Shown: positions 31,950 through 43,571, counted from the stretch's first letter. The stretch is 64,000 bases of DNA from Cudoniella acicularis (GCA_013054445.1 JAAMPI010000057.1:1-64000), one strand, 5' to 3'. Numbers and translations: made by a program. The notes: generated by a model not told the origin, from the letters alone.

Positions 31950-34466
31950 CTACAACATAAGCAAATCCCCATTCGAACCTCCACCCATTGTGGGTTGATA
32001 AATCTGTTCTGGCGCATTCTGATTGACAACGTACTGCATCTCTCCCCTCCCCACAGTTGGACTGCCTCCGAACCCTTCTTCCTGTGAATTGATGTGCATT
32101 TGTGCCATTTGTTGATTCCCAACGCCAGCGAAAAACTCATCTGCTGCATCGACTGCTGCGGCTAGATTGCCGTTTCCATTGCTCTGCGGTTGTATTGCGA
32201 CTGGCTGACCAGCCATACCGAATGCGGAAAGTGATTTCTGAGTATCAAGTCCGTTGGCTGTCGGTAAAGTGTGTTTTTGTAAAGCTGGACTATCGATCAA
32301 CTTTCTTGGTCGTGCAGAACGGAAGACTTGTTGGACGGGTTTGAGGTAAACAGTCGCTAATGTTCCCACGTTAAGGCACATTTCTTCCAGGGTTACCGGG
32401 TCAAGCTTCTCTGACTCGGCAGTGATCGCTGGCTTTTCACCCATCACGATAGCCTTAGCAGTAGCCGGGTCGGAGGAGAGAAGGCGCCAGTACATGTAAC
32501 CTCTGTCCCTCAGGTCTGGGTTATCTGTGTCTTCAGTCGCCCATTTCAGCACTTTTGGGACAAGTTCCTGGCCCTTTGTTGGCCGTTGAATAAACAATTT
32601 GACGGTAGCTGTGAGTAGTGCTAATTGCACCTCGACTGGCTCGTCCGCAAAGGAATACAAGAAATCCTCCAATAGAACATCTGAGTTCTCGATGCGAGAC
32701 GCATATTGTCCAATGACCCAGATCATAGCCGATTTGGCCTCCGGCTCATCGAGGGAGTCAAGATTCTCGCATAGTGTTGAAATGATCGATTCATATTGAT
32801 TTGGGTATTTTCGGAAGATATTTCGAATCACCACGGTTGCTTCTTGCACAATGTACGTGACCTTTGTCGCAACAAGCTCTAGCAGAGTACTTATACACTG
32901 CTTTGCGGCCGGCTCGATCTTGATGGCTAATTTGCCAATTGCCCGAACAGACTTCCTGACAAAATGCACATCAATCTCTGTGGCATACTCGCGTAACTCT
33001 GTTAAAACTTCATCAATGTTCTTCTCCGTGGCCAGCATGAAAATTAATTCCAGCTTAGTGACCTTGACATAAATCGGGTCATTGTATTTGCAAAAGAACA
33101 CTCGGATGTCGTTCCGAAGCACTTCAGGCCGTCTTTGCAAGATTAACAAGGCATTCCGCAGTGCCAGATATTGCACTTCGGGACCTTTCGCTAGTAGTGT
33201 CACGAGAGGAGGCGAAAGTTTCCGACATAAGAGTGATATTTGCTTCTGATCTGGGATGTAGTTCATCAAGTACAGTATCACTCTTATGCACGTGAGAACC
33301 ACTGCTGAGTTTGAATGTGATAATCGCGGGGATATGCGCTCAGCAAGAAGTAGGGCCTCGGCGGACTCTTGAGGGACGTAGGACATCAACGCCTCAAGAA
33401 TGTATGTTTGACCCCATCTGTAGACCAGTTAGTTGGTGTAGAGACTTATTGATGACAAACCTACTCTGAGCAGTCCGGCAATATCTGGACCATTTTTGAA
33501 GCATTTCCATAGTCAATCGTAAGCTTAATCGCATCACTTCGCTCCCAAATATCCATTAGACTTGCAAGCGCGCTAGCCACCACAGTAGGATTATCATCTC
33601 GCAGCATCGAGTTTAATCTATCAATAAGATCCGAATTTTCCACCAGATGCCTGTCGTGGTCGTATAATTTTGCAACGCTAAATGCAGCCGTTTTTCGAAC
33701 GTATGGATCTGCGTCTCGGAGGAGGCTCTTAGTAGAAAGGAGGGTGGCTTCCACAAATTCTCTAACATGTATATATGACATTGTTCGCAACGCCAGCGTC
33801 TTACGAGGGGATTCGCGTCGTGCATATCCTAGATGGCGTCAAAATACGGACTACCTGCATGGGACAAGGCTTTACATACCTCTTGAAGTGTTGGAAGAGC
33901 TTTTAGAGCAACATCCGGCTTCATACGGGCGTAATTGACAAGAAATAGGAAGCACCTATATCAAAATTAACGATCGCTCTCACACAACCCCGGCATATCC
34001 TACATCTTCTTAATCTCCAAACTCGGTATCTGCATACAACCAACGATATCCGGAAACAAGGCCACCATATCGTTATTGCTCATAGTCATATTGGCCACAA
34101 TCTTCTTCAACGCAATCTTCTTCGCGGCATGATTCTTGTCCTTCTTTCCTCCACTGTTTAACTCCAGCCGCAACTCCGCTACCTTGCCCTGTCGAGTTTG
34201 AAAGTATGGTGAGCGAAAGCCTCCATAGCCCGCAGGCGGAACGTAATGAGGGAGGAACATCATCGAGTAATAGTGCTGGTCTTCGAACTTGGTAGCGTGA
34301 CCTCAAAGAGAGCCCATCTTCACTCGAACAATGGTATCCAGATGTATAGGTAAGGCAAGGACGCCAGTTCATTCGGTAGCCAGCGCTTTGTGCTGCAGAG
34401 AGGTAGCAGGAGTGGGAAAGGACGTACTCGTGCAAAGAGCTTCGCATCTGCCCCGCCTGAGCTCAT
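31950..34466 (-). CDS. APL2: AP-1 complex beta subunit (beta-adaptin)
   Basis: Large subunit of the clathrin adaptor that sorts cargo at the trans-Golgi and endosomes. Five exons: 34428-34466 (MSSGGADAKLFAR), 34004-34188, 33880-33955, 33465-33828 and 31950-33417. The trunk is a HEAT/armadillo solenoid with classic beta-adaptin text: ALKKIVANMTMSNNDMVALF, DADPYVRKTAAFSVAKLYDH, RISPRLSHSNSAVVL, KYNDPIYVKVTKLELI and TLCENLDSLDEPEAKSAMIW. After residue 600 comes a Gln/Asn/Gly-rich linker and the protein ends at about 710 aa, without the C-terminal ear, as in other fungal AP-1 beta proteins. One base is missing at about 33797-33802: exon 3 reads NPLV-R, then LALRTMSYIHV in another frame. The exons sum to 2132 nt, one short of a multiple of three. 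AP-1 rather than AP-2 is my preference. Confidence 0.9.
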
Positions 34467-34858
34467 TATGTATGAGTCTCGATGTGTATCGAGTGTGTGT
34501 ATAGGTTACCCCTCCACTGCAATCTTCAGCCAACGAAATCGATGCTTTGTTGCCCGGGAACGTGCAGAACCTATCACATGCGCCACAGTCGCCGCCGAAA
34601 AAGGGTTTGATGGTGTCGCAGATGTTGAGCCATGAATTCGAGGTCTTCGGAGGTGTTGTGGAAGGTTTTAGGAATTGTCGGCAGCGCGTCGAACTCAATA
34701 GGGGACGCACAGGCAAGTCCGGGGGTGCAGATGCTGGAGCTCCTTGCTGACAACGACAACGAAGCGACGCGCTACGCAACCTCCAGCATCACCAAATATC
34801 ATCACTAAAACCACAGGTCCTCCAACGACAGGGAAACTTCTCTATTATCTCAGCGAAA

Positions 34859-35510
34859 ATGGCACTGCCTCCACCACCGCCTCCGCAATGGGTTATTGGC
34901 CTCAACTCGCCGCCTGTCACGAAGCCGAAAACGGCAGGAATACCGGACCCTCCTGGATACACAGCGGCATCGAGCGGTAATAAGGCATGTTGGCCCAGGT
35001 CTTCCTCTGGGAATATTACTGACATCTCCTAGAAGCAGATAGCTGCATCAAAGACTGCCGTTCGCGCTCCTCCTACAACCGAAGAAATGGATGTCCTGAA
35101 GCTAAAGAAGGCCTGGGAAGTAGCTCTTGCGCCTGTCAAACAACTACCAATGACGGCGATCATGATGTACATGTCGGGCAATTCTCTACAAATGTTCAGT
35201 ATCATGATGGTTGTAATGGCATTCAAGAATCCAGTTATGGGCTTAATGGCGACGAATCAAGCTTTCGAGAAATTCGAGAGTGAAGGCACAAAAGCAAAGC
35301 TTCTTGCTGTCAAAGGAGTATATGTTGCTATGCAGGTCCTGGCTTTGGCATTAGGAGTTTGGAAAATTAATGGGATGGGGCTTTTACCGTGAGTCTAGAT
35401 GGGCAAATGAAGCAACGGAAGACTGACAGGTCGACAGGACTACGCGATCAGATTGGCTGGCATGGGAAACGGCGAGAGATCCCCTTGAGATTGCGATACC
35501 CGCGTTTTGA
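34859..35510 (+). CDS. EMC4: ER membrane protein complex subunit 4
   Basis: EMC inserts and folds membrane proteins in the endoplasmic reticulum. Exons 34859-34976 (MALPPPPPQWVIGLNSPPVT), 35033-35388 and 35438-35510. Family text is strong: LKLKKAWEVALAPVKQLPMT, AIMMYMSGNSLQMFSIMMVV, MQVLALALGVWKINGMGLLP and, after the second intron, TTRSDWLAWETARDPLE. Two to three membrane segments are visible. The first intron (GTAATA...TCTCCTAG) joins exon 1 in the wrong phase: exon 1 has 118 nt, while exon 2 must be entered at a codon boundary. So there is one extra base (or two missing) in exon 1, perhaps in the GG at its end or the CCACCACC region. The start is 392 bases from the divergent AP-1 beta start. 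Confidence 0.85.
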
Positions 35511-35756
35511 TACCAGATTATTTATTGGCGTTTGGGGCTCGGGCATAAAGCATGGCAGGAATTACAGGATTTGGGAATCGAACAACAGATACAAGAAGCT
35601 GTCCGTCAAACAGTATCAACGAGAACCTATGCACAACCAACTCAAGAAGCTGATTTGCAACTTGTTCTTCAATTATGGACCAAGTGGGCCTCGCCCTACG
35701 GCTGGATCTCGAGTACGCGTACACAAGGATTCAAAAATCCAATGCTGCTAAAATGA
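35511..35756 (+). other. 81-codon open frame directly after, and in frame with, the EMC4 stop
   Basis: After the EMC4 TGA (35508-35510) the same frame stays open for 81 codons to a TGA at 35754-35756. The predicted peptide has a helical, Gln/Glu-rich middle (AWQELQDLGIEQQIQEAVRQ, EADLQLVLQLWTKWASPYGW). It has no ATG near its head, so it is not an independent gene by itself. It could be 3'UTR open by chance, a readthrough extension, or the end of another gene. No family recognised. The stop context (TTT TGA TAC) is not the known TGA-CTA readthrough context. Confidence 0.3.
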
Positions 35757-36005
35757 GACAAATACAGTACAATGTTTTTTAATGCATTAATTTTGTCTTT
35801 TCTGTAATTTTTTGCATGCTGCTATTTTGACTTCGCTGAAATTACACATGGATCCTCTGTCTCAACTGATCTTACCGATTATTGAGAGGATTCCAATATT
35901 GATAATTCCTGTCGATCTACTGTTACCTCGAAGTTCAAAGCTTGTGCCTATTGAAGGGAGCCCATTGCGTTGTGAAAATTATTGATATTAAAGTGCTCAA
36001 CTCTC
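35757..36005. other. short convergent intergenic region
   Basis: Shared 3' flank of the EMC4 region and the coiled-coil gene; T-rich (TTTTTTAATGC, TTTTTTGCATG) and compatible with polyadenylation. Nothing else seen. Confidence 0.3.
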
Positions 36006-37497
36006 TCATTGGGCAATATGTACCAATGCTTTGGTCAAGAAGACTGCCTGTTTCAAGTCCTCACCCATTGTGGTCCCGCGTCTTACCAAAGCAGGGACAA
36101 CAAGGAAAGCAATTTCGCCCTCTCCCTCAGGCTTATTCTCATCATCCTGGTTCCTACAATAATCACTCCTCAATTCCTTCGTCCACCACCTCGCGCCTTG
36201 ATGATCAAACAATTCATACATCGCCCTCTGGCTCGCAAACAACTTCCCCAGCTGAATAGCATTTTTGAACAGCGGACTCGATCTAATTTGCAAATCCGCA
36301 TCACTGATTGAATACCCCAGATGGTGCAAAAGCCCCTGGAACCTTATGAACAAGCGTCTCTGGATCTCATCTTCGTCCTCCCGGGATTCGGAACTGATCA
36401 ATCGCTCAGCAGTCAACGACCGCCATTTCGCCGACTCGGGCTGAAAACCTGCATCCATAGTGATCAGCCGGTATGTATTTCTGCTTCCAAATCAAAATCA
36501 ACTTACGAGGCTCAGAAAAGATAGCAGAATACAACGTATCTGCGAGATGCCCGGCCTCACTCCCAAAACAAACAAAAGGCCTCGAGAAGAGATTATTCTG
36601 TAAAAACCTCCAAACAATACTCTTAAGCAAAGCACGACGAAGCTCCCTATTGTTGAAATCAAACGGAGCAGCAGCCTTATAATAAGGACTTATCCAAATC
36701 AGCGACTCAACCGCAGCGTTCAGATCCGCCGGTCCCAATTCGCTCGCTCCTCTGGCGAGAAAGAAAACAAGCGTCTTCATCGTCTTAGCATTCATTTCCG
36801 CCAACTTAGCAATGATTTCCACGTCAGGAACAGGTTTGAATCCATCAGCCGCGACTGCTTTAAGTTTCTCCATCTGAAGCTTCAACAGGAGATACTTCTC
36901 CTCGGTCTTCTTCAACCTGCCAATCTCCAACTGTGCAGTCTCGAGTTGGGCTTCATTCTCCATCCGTTTTTCATGCTGGTATCGGATGTCTTGTTCGTAT
37001 TGCTCCTTGATCTGTTGCTGCTGCTGCTTTGAGACTTTTTCGGTACTTTTGCTCTTGACATTCTTTCCTTGGTCTTGATCAATCTTCTTCTCTTCAATTA
37101 TCGTTGCCGAATCCTCTTCAGACGCAAGCACAATACCTCCACGCGATTGCGACAGCCTTTTCTTCGCAGCCGCCGAAATAGGCAGCGGCCGGGCACCAAG
37201 AGGTTTTGGTATATTCGGTCGTTCTGGTCCCTTTTCTTTCCTTTCCTTCTCTTCTTTCAGTAGTCGCTCTAGGGTAGAGAGCACTACCTTCTCAGTCCCT
37301 TCCTCCGCCTCTTTAACTTCACCCGGTTCCTTTTTGGGTGTGGGTATCGATGCTACCTGCACCTATCTCTCTATTCAGCCTCCCCCCCCCAACATAAATA
37401 ATTCAATAAGAATACTAACCTCCCCCACACTCTCAGCCTTCCCCTCTTCACTACTAGTATTACTCCTCCCTTTTTTCCTTGCCTTCTGCCCTACCAT
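36006..37497 (-). CDS. fungal coiled-coil protein of unknown function
   Basis: Exons 37420-37497 (MVGQKARKKGRSNTSSEEGK), 36507-37356 and 36006-36448, with introns 37357-37419 and 36449-36506, give 456 aa fully in phase. The N-terminal third is charged and low-complexity, with a Pro-rich patch. Residues about 130-220 form a coiled coil (KQQQQQIKEQYEQDIRYQHE, LETAQLEIGRLKKTEEKYLL). The C-terminal half is globular and conserved-looking (PADLNAAVESLIWISPYYKA, LRRALLKSIVWRFLQNNLFS, GLLHHLGYSISDADLQIRSS). I recognise no named domain. No signal peptide or membrane segment. The first intron carries a C9 run at 37382-37390. Confidence 0.75.
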
Positions 37498-38597
37498 TTT
37501 TTTTCGCGATTGGTCTTCAATTTCCCCAGTTTAGGTTTGGTTGGGCTCGGAGGTTTTTCTTGAAAGTCAAGAATCACAGCGGATCGGATCGGACGGGAAT
37601 TTTGACACGTTCGTCTGCATGTGTGGCGGGGTGGCGAACACACTGTCTTATTCTTGTCTCAAAACCTTCGTTTTATGTTTTATTTTTGGGGGGCCCCGAC
37701 ATTCCGAGAAACGCCTCAGGCGACAGACTAACGTGGATTTTGGTGAATGGTTGATGGCGATTGGGTGAGTTTGGAGTCATTGAGACGTGAGAGTGGCTTG
37801 GACATTTACTATAACATAGCGTTAAAATAATGCGCGACCTTTCCAATTATGTTTCTTGACTAACTAGCTATTCTTAGGAGCAAAATTATATCATTAGGCT
37901 GTTGTGCAACTTCGGAAGTAATGCAAACCTAATTCCTTCTCCTAGGCAATAAATTTAACTTTTTAGAATAATCCTCTGTGAAGGAGTTGACAATTCGTCT
38001 CAAGATAAATTATATATCCAGACTCCAGAGCCTACGCAAGGTAGAAATTTAGTTATGGTCATTGCGAGTCACACAAATCTGAAAGAAAAAGATCTCATTC
38101 AAGATAGGAATAAAATGTAGCGCGAATTCTATATCTAGAGAGAAACTAGAACAATCAGCTGTAGAACTCATACCCAATAAGGTTAAAAAGCTTATAGGCT
38201 CATAGAGTATTATCATGTCTTGAGTGTCTTGAACATTTCAAACATTTCAAACAATGATGCCACCCCTCTATTCCATAACTCGATAAAGGAAAGTAAGGTC
38301 AGTCTTAAAACATATCACTATTATCAGAGTATATTCTACAGCCTTCTGCACAGCTGTGTATAGTCAGTTGCCGTAACAAAGACAGAAAGACAGTGACAAC
38401 TTGATGAAAAGTCATCTCCTTATAAGCCCCCTTAATTCCATAACCAAACCAAACCTAACCTAACTTGAACTTGAACTCAAATCTAGATCCCCTCCCACAA
38501 CTCCACAAACAGATCAGAAAAGAGGTCAGAGTTACAGCTCACAGAATCACCCAACAAACAGCAAGTCAAAATCCAAGAAATCCAATAAGACAGAACC
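37498..38597. other. intergenic DNA
   Basis: 1.1 kb between divergent genes. AT-rich between 37790 and 38300, with no frame of note. The segment just before 38598 is CA/CT-rich (CCAAACCAAACCTAACCTAAC) and looks like a leader/promoter of the small secreted gene. Confidence 0.4.
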
Positions 38598-38942
38598 ATG
38601 CATCTCACCAAAGCTCTTCTCCTCCAAACAATGATAGCAGCGGCGTCCCTACCCTTCGCGACCGCTGGCCCAGCAGCTTACGGAGTCTGCTAGGTCGGTT
38701 GCGCAGGTATAGTTATGGCTTGTTATGGCGCTGCGTATGATTCCCTCCCTTCCCCTTCTCTTTGCTACACTTCAACCACCTCGACCTCAAGCAAAACCCC
38801 AACTAACCCATCTCCCCAAAACAGCGGATTCACCTGGGGCGTCGGCATTCCCGTTCCTCCACCCGCAATCTTAGCCTGTAACGCCGCTTTTGGGAAGTGC
38901 TGTGCTGCGTGTGCGAGTGTGTTGACCTCTCCCTGTCCATGA
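38598..38942 (+). pseudogene. small secreted Cys-rich (zygote-specific-protein-like) gene with in-frame TAG
   Basis: Exons 38598-38734 and 38825-38942 (intron GTATGA...AAACAG) give 84 codons plus a stop. There is a clear signal peptide (MHLTKALLLQTMIAAASLPF ATA in sense), then AGPAAYGVC. Codon 32 is TAG (38691-38693), followed in the same frame by VGCAG, IVMACYGAA and, after the splice, GFTWGVGIPVPPPAILACN, AFGKCCAACASV. In related small fungal proteins the block reads YGxCQxGCA, so TAG most simply replaces CAG by one C-to-T change. All other features (frame, splice, Cys spacing, stop) are intact, so this is either a very young pseudogene, a sequencing error, or a case of readthrough. Confidence 0.7.
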
Positions 38943-39649
38943 TTACCTGGCTGGGGAGTAAGAGTAGCTAGGCTGATGAGGGGTGCATAGGTGTAGAGAG
39001 GAATAGTGGTGGTGGGTGTGTGGTTGAGGAGGAAGGGGAGGGGAGGGTGTTTATTTGTGGTGATGANGGGGGAATTGCCGGTATTTGCAAGAGAGTTGAT
39101 TTCTCGTTGTATTGGAGGGGATGAGCAAATGGAGTTCCTTTGTCTGGCTCTCTTTGCTATGGAAAATAAAAGTGACATTCACCTTGCAGACTTGATACAT
39201 GAAAGCTATGCAGGGACAAGAAGGCATAGGACCTTCGCTGCAAGTAGGCTTTAGAGATGCCAGAGTGACCGTGTAAGAGAGGTTTGTGAAGGAAAACTCG
39301 GGGTTAATCAAGGATCTAGTCTGGGTTTGAATCTTTGTAGGAACTATCACAATACAGCACTTGCTGGATAACCCAAGAAATTGTAGCAGATGCTCAGTAT
39401 TCCACCAGGTAGTTGCCATTGATTTGAAAGCACCTAAAGTAGAGAGGAGATTTTATTTCATTTTCTTCCTATCATGATCTAGCACCCCTAAAACAAAGCA
39501 TACATACTTCCAAGCAGATATAGTATGCGAATCTCCAACCAGTCATCACATCCTTCCTCGCTATGCTTGCTTGCTTTTATACATTTGTCTTATAGTACAT
39601 TTGTCTTGGCTCTCGTGACTGCGTTCGAATTCAATGTGAGGAGGGAGAT
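38943..39649. other. intergenic DNA with one unresolved base
   Basis: No supported gene. A G/T-rich stretch at 38990-39070 includes an N at 39067, probably a low-quality repeat-like region. The right end is the 3'UTR of HSP10 (stop at 39650). Confidence 0.4.
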
Positions 39650-40281
39650 TTATTCGTTGATCTTGGCAAGAAGTCTGTGAAGAACATGGTAAGTAGGTGT
39701 AACCAAGAGATGGATAGGGATAGGAGCTTACTCATGGTCGCGGAAAAGGGAATATTCTTCCTCCCCGACCTTGACAGGCGAACCTCCGTACTTTTATTCT
39801 GTTAGCAAATGCACCATTACATTTACAACGCCATTTATAATCTCCTGATCGCTCAATTCATCCATCCCATTGTCTTCCAGGCCATCCACAAGAAGAAATC
39901 CACCGACATACCTGAGGAATCAACACCTTGTCACCGGGCTGTACACTACAAGAAACTCTCTTGCCATCTCTGTCCAAGCCACCAGGGCCAACAGCCAAAA
40001 CTTTCGCCTCGTTCAACTCCTTGACGGCCGACTCTGGGAGGAAGATACCGGATGCTGTCTTTGTCTCGGCCTTGATGCGCTGAACGAGGACGCGGTCCAA
40101 GAGGGGAGCGAGGGACTTGATGGACTTGAGTGCTGTTGACTAGGCGATCGCGTTAGTAGCTGGAGAAGATGTGGAAGGTTTTCCGACGGAGCTAGGGGTG
40201 GTGTGGATGTGTTTATTTGTTGATGAACTGATGGGTATTGAAGCTTTAAAAGCTGTCGCGGATAGGAGGAGAGCATACCAT
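39650..40281 (-). CDS. HSP10: mitochondrial 10 kDa chaperonin (GroES homologue)
   Basis: Co-chaperonin that caps Hsp60 in the mitochondrial matrix and is required for protein folding. Four exons: 40279-40281 (only the ATG), 39912-40139, 39732-39790 and 39650-39674; introns 40140-40278, 39791-39911 and 39675-39731. Total 315 nt, 104 aa, exactly the usual length. Visible text: STALKSIKSLAPLLDRVLVQ, RIKAETKTASGIFLPESAVK, GDKVLIPQ joined to YGGSPVKVGEEEYSLF, and the end RDHELLAKINE. The mobile loop (ETKTASGIFLPE) and the dome-forming residues are intact. The first intron directly follows the initiator ATG. If the last intron is retained, a TAA right after DHE gives a protein eight residues shorter. 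Confidence 0.95.
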
Positions 40282-40820
40282 TGTGAAGGTAATTAGAGAC
40301 TGAACTGGTCTGTTTTCGTGGAAAGTAATTGAGTGTGTTTTGAGTGTATGGATGTTTGATGTGGTCAAAAAGAAGGTTGTCAAGTCTGGAGAGCTTCGAA
40401 GAGATTCTGGTACTTTTTTCTAGCCGAACGACAGGGGTCCTAAAAGTTGAAGGGTCACGTGCATCACAGGATACCCCTTTGGATCCAAGCGAGATCACAG
40501 AAGGCTCTCTCTTCGAATTTTTTAATCTGAGCATTGATTGTACAGCGTATAATTCATTAAATTGAGGCGTAACTTATATGGAATTATACAAAGCCTCTCT
40601 CTGTAGCCTCCGGTAGCCAAGAGGTGGACCATCCTAAGCCGCCCCAGTGTACAATCTACTTGCAGCTTCTCTGCTGGCGCAAATATCCCTCTATAGACCG
40701 CAGAGCCATGTGCTAAACATATATAACCTAACTCAAGTATGATTCCTGCCCATCCGTGATTCCTAACTCCGTAAACGGTTCAATGCATAACTATCCAGAC
40801 CCACCATCAACCTTAACAAA

Positions 40821-43571
40821 TCACTTTGCTGGTGCGGGACTTGCGGGAGGCTCTAGCGTATGAGTATGACCTTCGGCGTGAATAACCCTTCCGCCCTCTT
40901 CTTGTCGGCAAATATTCGTTCCAGCAACCCAAGGATCAGCTAGAACCTCCTCCATCTTGGCTCTCTTCCGAGGATCAATCTCTAACATACGTGACATAAT
41001 ATGTCTGCTTTCTCTTGGCAATAACCGCAGGAGACGCCACGGTCCTTTGATAACTTCAGGCTTCTTTTCTCCTTCTGGCGCAAGGTTCCCATTGACCGAT
41101 ACTTCAGCCTTCGGAGTCGGAGGCTTTGAGGCTGATGGTGAAGTTGGCTCCACATCTCGTGCCGGGGTGTCCAAATCATTTGTGGACTTTGATGGGGCTG
41201 GAATATCCGACAATCGCTTCATGTCTGTGCCTGGAGTCGGAGGTGATGCAAATAGTTTATATGAGTTATCTGTCATTCTTGGCATCTTCCACGGAAATCT
41301 TCTCAAAGACATGCAACAAAAGATGATTGCGAGTGACCAGATATCGGCGGGCTGGGGATCATATTTTCTCTCATCATAAACTTCAGGAGCCAGGTATGGA
41401 TCAGATCCAACGATTCCTAAGATATGTTAGCAGAGTACTGACAGGAAAACCACTGCGAAATACGTACCGGATGCTAGTGTAATCCCTCCTTCAAAGGGAT
41501 ACTTGAAAACACTCGCACTTCCGAAATCAATGATCTTCATGATACCAAACTCGTTCACCACCACGTTGTCGAGTTTCAAATCCCGGTGGGCCAACCCCAT
41601 ACTATGCAAATATGTTACACCACTCAGAATTTGCAAAAACGAGCAGCTGATCTCCTCTCTTGACATCTTTCCAGTCATAACAATTGCAAACAAGTCGTAA
41701 GGCGCATATTCCATCACTTCGTACCACTTTCCTTTCTCATGAACAATGTCTAAAGTCTCGATAATGTTTCCGTGATGCAGAGTGGAACCAACACAAAATT
41801 CGGCGGTAACCTTCTTAGCGTATTCTTTCTCGGATTCATAAGAATGTCGGTCCCTGAATTGTTTCACAGCAAATGTAGTTCCATCGCTGCTCCTCTTCAT
41901 CAATCGAACAGATCCTCCAGCGCCAGCTCCGAGAACCTTTCCGAATTTGCCATACTTCGATTGTAATCCATGATTATCGTCAAACGGCAACTGCTGCGCT
42001 GTCTTGTGATGTGGAGGTGTCTTCGTTCCTGATTTATTTGAAGGGGCAGGTGATACAGCTCTTTTCGCCTTGTGATGACCCCCTATCTTCAAAAATCGCT
42101 TGAGCTCTGACATAGAGCCTCCGTGTTTGGTATGAATGGTCGCAGAGCTATCATCATGTAAGTGCGAAAGATGATCCTTATGGCCTCCACCAAATACAGT
42201 AGTATGTCGCTTTTCTCCGTTGTTTACATCGAGGGTACTTCGTGATGATCGGGGGAGGCAGGTTGTGGAGGAATTCGGGGAAACTCGATGTTTTGAATTG
42301 AGAGCGGTAAATTTGAATCTTTGATCGATTGCATCGAGGTTTTTGGTTTGAGGAGGACGTTTCGATGCGGCGTATGGATCGTTCACATCTCCAGCTGGAG
42401 TAAAAGGTCTGCTGTATGTTTGAGCTGCCGGGGTACGACTTGGGCTTTGCTCCCTGGAAACTGGGATAGTCTCGTGGGTGCTGGGTCCAATGGAGAAAGC
42501 ACCATGATGTTTTGCTTGTGTGCTGAATGATCCCGATTGACTCGTGGGCCTGGTTTCTACTCCTGAGGAGCCTGGACGGGAATAGTCGATATTTGTTGTT
42601 GATGGGGAAGTTCCGGAGGTCTCGGGTGGTGAGATTTGTGGAGTGACAGCCGCGGGATCTCCCTCGGTTTCTACCTTCTGCAGAGACGCACCTTTTGCAG
42701 CAACCTCAACTGCATCTCGCGATCTTGTCGCTGCGGGTGTGATTGGTGGTGAATGCATTGACGATGGCCCGGGGCTTGGATGAGGCGACGGTCGCCCAGA
42801 AGAGGTATGAGTGTTGTGACGACTTGGCTCGCGCGAGCTTTCGTTTGAGGGTACCTGCAACATCAAATCGTCAATTTCAGCCAGAACAAACGGAAGAGAG
42901 ATGAAGAAGGAATATATATCAAGAGAATAATGCAAAAAGGTGGGTCTGTCCTCGGGAGGCTTTGTGATTAGTGCCGTGGGGGGTAGATCCTGGGATCTCA
43001 ATCCTCTTTGCATAAAGATGATGATGAGGCCCGGGATCCCAGGGAAGATCGAGAAAGGTTGTGCTTCATCTCAAGAATAGATAGGTTGTTTACAGACGAC
43101 GTCAGTCCATCCAATGCTCTCCTTTGTCTTCACCCAGAGCTGACCGGTTTGTGTATATAGAAAGAGAAAGAAAACATACCCTCGAAGCTGGTAATGACAC
43201 AGGCTCAAAGGCGAAATGGCTCATACGGCGTTCTTGGAGATGTGTTCCATGAAGAGTTTTTGACAGTTCCTTCAGCTTTTCTTGCTCATTGCCCGAAATA
43301 TCCGATGGTTGTGGGACTGATTCAAGGCTATCAATGCTTGCCGGTTCGATCTCTTCGTTGACAGATGCAAATCGAACAGTTGATGATCCTTCGGCAGCTT
43401 TGTTGGATTCAAGAGTAGGTATAGCAGGATTTTCGGAATCTGAAAACAGAAGGCTGTCAGAATTGGTTCCTCCGCAACCGTTATAAGAAATCTCGTAATT
43501 GAGTCAAAATGAATAGTAAGCATTTACTTACCAATCGGGCCTCCTTGAGGCCTGTTCTCTTGAGTAGCCAT
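40821..43571 (-). CDS. HAL4: Hal4/Sat4-type (Npr1 family) Ser/Thr protein kinase
   Basis: Kinases of this group regulate plasma-membrane transporters and salt or cation tolerance. Exons 43532-43571 ([13 protein letters not shown]), 43180-43439, 41468-42854 and 40821-41416; introns 43440-43531, 42855-43179 (325 nt, long for this window) and 41417-41467; 760 aa, fully in phase. The N-terminal 380 residues are Ser/Pro/Thr-rich and disordered, with a basic patch ([19 protein letters not shown]). Kinase domain: Gly loop [13 protein letters not shown] about 405, ATP-binding Lys in TTFAVKQF about 428, catalytic [11 protein letters not shown] about 523, DFGSAS about 543, and [20 protein letters not shown] after the last splice. 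A Pro/Ser-rich insert at about 590-660 splits the C-lobe before [17 protein letters not shown], a family hallmark. Confidence 0.9.

Noticed and set aside
34189..34263. In-frame ATG at 34263 as the AP-1 beta start
   Set aside because: The segment before GKVAELRLEL is intron. The 13-residue exon at 34428-34466 joins in phase to give the expected fungal N-terminus.
34369..34779. 136-codon minus-strand frame upstream of AP-1 beta
   Set aside because: It lies in another frame across the true AP-1 beta exon 1 (34428-34466) and the divergent promoter; no domain.
38765..39419. Minus-strand frames containing unresolved bases
   Set aside because: One is the antisense shadow of the small secreted gene and both run over the N at 39067; no motif.
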